Assembly (NCBI GenBank): GCA_026419775.2
Contig: JAOPGA020001001.1
Coordinates: 1-64,000, forward strand
Source of the DNA: Acrasis kona
Taxonomy: Eukaryota > Heterolobosea > Eutetramitea > Acrasida > Acrasidae
DNA length: 64,000 bases
Reading direction: 5' to 3'
Shown here: in pieces, positions 61,468-64,000 of the stretch
Numbering within the stretch: the stretch's first letter is position 1
How the letters are laid out: every line of letters begins with the position of its first letter
The notes under the pieces: generated by a model
Databases searched by the model: none
Told to the model about the DNA's origin: nothing
What the model saw: only the letters and a program-made list of their open reading frames with translations
Position numbers and translations under genes: made by a program

Positions 61468-61782
61468 CTTCATGCACTGAACCTTACAGAACAAAGAAAA
61501 CTCAATATCACTCGGACAATTAGTGTAGATCACATCGTCATGAATTACTGCAGCGATATGTGGTTCTTGTCACAAGGACATCATCGATGACCTGATGTGA
61601 AACAAATCACCAGTAATCACGTTCAAAATTACCTACTAGATCAATTAAAGAAAAAAAAGCTAGTTTGAATAACGAAGTTTATAGACTGAATCTTCGCCTA
61701 GCTGTTCTTCATACAACATCAAGTCAAGGATTAATGCAACTTACAATAGAGTTTAGAGGGAAAGCGTGGGAACTTAAATGAT

Positions 61783-62547
61783 ATGAACAATCAACCTGCT
61801 CACATTAAAAAATTATTAAGTAATTGTTGCAATTGTCATTATATCTATAAACACATGAACTCCCCAAATGATCCACTTACATCAACCATCGATGATGAAT
61901 TCTACATGAGTGATGTTGACCTGTCTGACATTGACATCTCAAAAAAAAGCAAGACGGTCTGCGCCAAAGTAACTACTTACCTGACAACAGCGACATTGAA
62001 TATAGTCGCATGGGTATACGAACTAGCCAGTTTTTTTGAACTTAATGGAATCATTCGTGTAATTAGTGTGCCTACCGATTCAACAGGCAGGGTTGAAAGG
62101 AAGAGAATTAGGGAGAATCTGCCAGTCGTTGGACCAACGAACTTTATTATAAAAATGAAGTTGTCTCATGCTTCAGCGAGGAGGATTACATTATTCGCCT
62201 CCATAATAATGACGACCAATAACTTTAGATTCATAGAGTTTATTGGTTGTAATAGAAGAAGGGCTTTTAATAATCTCACTCTTATTGATCCGCAGGCGAC
62301 ACATAACGCAGCCACGAACTACGTTGGCCAGGCTGTAATACTTCCATTGGTGTTACCTACTCCCTACTACGTTTTACAAACATACAGAGCGTATTCCTGG
62401 ATGGGAGACAAGTTTATGACATTCACATTCTGTGACAATACAATCTCAGTTTTGCCGGTACCAACAGACAATTCGCATGATTATCTGAACTTCCTAAGAA
62501 CCACAGTAAATGGTGACTATCGTCAAATAAACTTTAGGTTCTTTTGA
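61783..62547 (+). CDS. Hypothetical protein, 254 aa, in a decayed region
   Basis: ATG at 61783. It has a short Cys cluster at the start (NCCNCHYIYKH), an acidic segment (DVDLSDIDISKK), then mixed alpha/beta sequence (NFIIKMKLSHASARRITLFA, YSWMGDKFMTFTFCDNTISV). After the TGA at 62545 the frame goes on with protein-like codons (DLWENIKEGTHAFKE), so the stop may be a mutation. It follows the LINE relic and may be part of a mobile element. No family recognised. Confidence 0.4.
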   Translation: MNNQPAHIKKLLSNCCNCHYIYKHMNSPNDPLTSTIDDEFYMSDVDLSDIDISKKSKTVCAKVTTYLTTATLNIVAWVYELASFFELNGIIRVISVPTDSTGRVERKRIRENLPVVGPTNFIIKMKLSHASARRITLFASIIMTTNNFRFIEFIGCNRRRAFNNLTLIDPQATHNAATNYVGQAVILPLVLPTPYYVLQTYRAYSWMGDKFMTFTFCDNTISVLPVPTDNSHDYLNFLRTTVNGDYRQINFRFF

Positions 62548-62884
62548 GATTTATGGGAGAACATCAAGGAAGGAACACATGCATTCAAGGAATAAACTTC
62601 ACTGTTTAACTTTTAAAATTTTCTTGTTTTTTGATCATCACATCACTTCTGGTCTAGATCAGGACGAACTGGGCGATGATCTTGATCTGCAACCAGAGAA
62701 CAATCCTCAAGTTGTGGCCACATGTACTGTGGACAGCATACATGAGCAAGAAGCTACACATGACCAATAATACTCTCGCGTTCTCACATGATTTGCACCG
62801 CGATACATACAATTTTAAAAACTTCTATAGGTAAGCAGTTTGTTTCAATACACAGACCATAGTGACCTCAAATATTATTATTTA

Positions 62885-63634
62885 TTAAATAACGCCTCTA
62901 ACCTTTAACAACCAATTATTCAGAATATCAAAGTTAGGGTTCGTTTGTTTTAAATCGGCATATTCTATATAGTCAGACCACGGCTCGCTTTTATCCACCT
63001 CGGCCAGTCTAGAATTCAAATCCCTCATGTAGGAGTAAAAGGCTTTCTTGTTAGCATCGTGATTACGAACCTCCATTAAAAAGTTCCATTGTTCTGTTCC
63101 CTCTTTGAATCTCACCTGAGGTGGAAGCCCTTTTGTCAACCTCTCCAACTCAATACATAGCCTAAATGCGTGATATAGGCATTTTTTGTAACTACACTCA
63201 TCCTTTCCTTGGGCAGTTTTGATTTCACTTTTCAAGTGACCAAAGTAAGCTTTAACAGTCCTCACGGTTATGAAATTCATAGCAATCTTCTTCAGCTCCT
63301 TCCATTCCTCTGAGCAGTAGCACAGCTCATACTCACTCTCATCGAGAAACAGCAATTGTGTAATTACGGGCGAACCGGATAGCACTTGTTCACAGAATTT
63401 GCCAACCTCATGTATGCTCATGTCAGGATCGTGGCTGTTTAAACTTGTTGGTACATGTGTTAATCCCACTATATTTTTTGTTGGGGCACGAAAAACGCCA
63501 AAATAATCAAAATCTGATTTTCCTGGAAGGGACAGGTTGTACATTGTCGATCCTGCAACGCACGCAAAAAGAATTTCCTCCACCTCGATATTTCTACTTT
63601 TAAGGTGCTCAAGAATAACTTGCTTCACGTCCAT
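62885..63634 (-). CDS. Predicted nucleotidyltransferase (RlaP/YcgL-type)
   Basis: 249 residues from the ATG at 63634. The minimal polymerase-beta fold motif is GSTMYNLSLPGKSDFDYFGV (about residues 28-47): GS followed by SDxD with the two metal-binding Asp. HEVGKFCEQVLSGSPVITQLL and the helical C-terminal half (KAYFGHLKSEIK, LYHAFRLCIELERL) match the family PF10127, found with RNA repair systems in some bacteria. No RNA ligase gene is nearby here. It probably transfers a nucleotide to RNA or another substrate; the substrate is unknown. Confidence 0.8.
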   Translation of the reverse strand: MDVKQVILEHLKSRNIEVEEILFACVAGSTMYNLSLPGKSDFDYFGVFRAPTKNIVGLTHVPTSLNSHDPDMSIHEVGKFCEQVLSGSPVITQLLFLDESEYELCYCSEEWKELKKIAMNFITVRTVKAYFGHLKSEIKTAQGKDECSYKKCLYHAFRLCIELERLTKGLPPQVRFKEGTEQWNFLMEVRNHDANKKAFYSYMRDLNSRLAEVDKSEPWSDYIEYADLKQTNPNFDILNNWLLKVRGVI

Positions 63635-63718
63635 TTCTTCTCACTGACTTTGTTGTTTCAAGGTTCGACCTGCGAACTTCCGAAAATTGTAAAGGTTTTA
63701 TAAAGTTGACGTATTACA

Positions 63719-64000
63719 ATGACACAGTTAGAGTTTGATGTTGTCTTTCAAGATTATACATATGAATATACTCATGCTCGGACCGCATACAATGTTAAGC
63801 CAACAAAACACAGCATGAAAAGATTTCAAAACAAGGATTATGAGGAAGCATACCAAGAGAGTGATGACGATGAATCATCTCGTGATATTGAACTCGGAGA
63901 GATGGATACAATCTCTCAACCAAAATGGGTTGGGTCAATGCGTCAAGTTCGGTCTGAGATGCGGAAAATACAAGAACTACGTAATTTGATAAATTTAAAC
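63719..64000 (+). CDS. Syntaxin-16/TLG2-like SNARE, N-terminal part only
   Basis: The ATG at 63719 starts a frame that runs off the window (94 codons). It opens MTQLEFDVVFQDYTYEYTHA, has an acidic stretch (EESDDDE-like) and reaches QPKWVGSMRQVRSEMRKIQE. This is the conserved PPKWVD...I..K..EL start of the Habc domain in syntaxin-16/TLG2, the trans-Golgi Qa-SNARE. The SNARE motif and membrane anchor would lie beyond 64000. It is divergent from the nucleotidyltransferase gene with 84 bp between the ATGs. Confidence 0.6.
   Translation, partial: MTQLEFDVVFQDYTYEYTHARTAYNVKPTKHSMKRFQNKDYEEAYQESDDDESSRDIELGEMDTISQPKWVGSMRQVRSEMRKIQELRNLINLN

Noticed and set aside
1-64000. CRISPR arrays, rRNA genes, prokaryotic operons
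   Set aside because: Looked for and not seen; gene structure is eukaryotic throughout.

Overview
This is eukaryotic nuclear DNA, probably from an amoebozoan with a flagellated stage. Several things support that. The profilin opens like the Acanthamoeba and Dictyostelium proteins. There are cytosolic ribosomal proteins (uL11/RPL12, uL10/RPLP0) and a nuclear-type tRNA-Ser with a long variable arm. The introns are nearly all 36-44 nt with GT...AG ends. An ARL6/BBS3 GTPase implies cilia. TAA, TGA and TAG all end genes, so the standard code applies. Genes sit on both strands about every 1.5-2 kb, often with fewer than 100 bases between them. The species cannot be named from the sequence.

Layout. 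1-9 kb: a truncated receptor (periplasmic-binding-like domain plus kelch repeats), SRP receptor alpha, and the convergent ribosome-biogenesis pair FCF1 and KRR1. 9-21 kb: a Ras-like GTPase, a type I membrane protein, RPL12, a PPR protein, thymidine kinase 1, an aldo-keto reductase and a Fic protein. 21.8-22.8 kb: remains of a CACTA-type and a hAT transposase side by side. 23-35 kb: membrane proteins, a PLD3/4-like protein, profilin, a second PPR protein, a WD40 protein, tRNA-Ser(UGA), a YjbQ-family protein, GMP synthase and TAP42/IGBP1. 35.4-42.4 kb: two nested mobile elements. 42.9-54.6 kb: RPLP0, a three-RRM protein, a complex III core protein, ARL6, a very long coiled-coil protein and alternative oxidase. 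55-64 kb: a poorly resolved BTB/T1-like locus, a divergent pair of GPI-type surface protein genes (one a sedolisin protease), a decayed stretch with LINE and pseudogene remains, a nucleotidyltransferase, and the start of a syntaxin-16/TLG2-like gene.

The most interesting system is the 5.9 kb element at 36494-42378. It has 18-bp terminal inverted repeats and a 7-bp target duplication. It carries a MULE-type transposase with a PCNA-binding (PIP-box) motif in its tail, and a second gene that reads as a 2-oxoglutarate/Fe(II) dioxygenase of the TET/JBP kind with a four-cysteine zinc-finger-like N-terminus. A minisatellite lies at both ends in opposite orientation and encodes the Asn-rich start of the transposase. 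The only two ambiguous bases in the window fall in this element and its neighbour, as expected for multicopy sequence collapsed in assembly.

A second theme is single-base frameshifts. KRR1, one PPR gene and the PLD gene each become full length if one base is dropped from an A or T run of 6-7. The transposase also needs one base dropped, and the long coiled-coil gene needs one base added. Homopolymer errors in the assembly are the simplest explanation.
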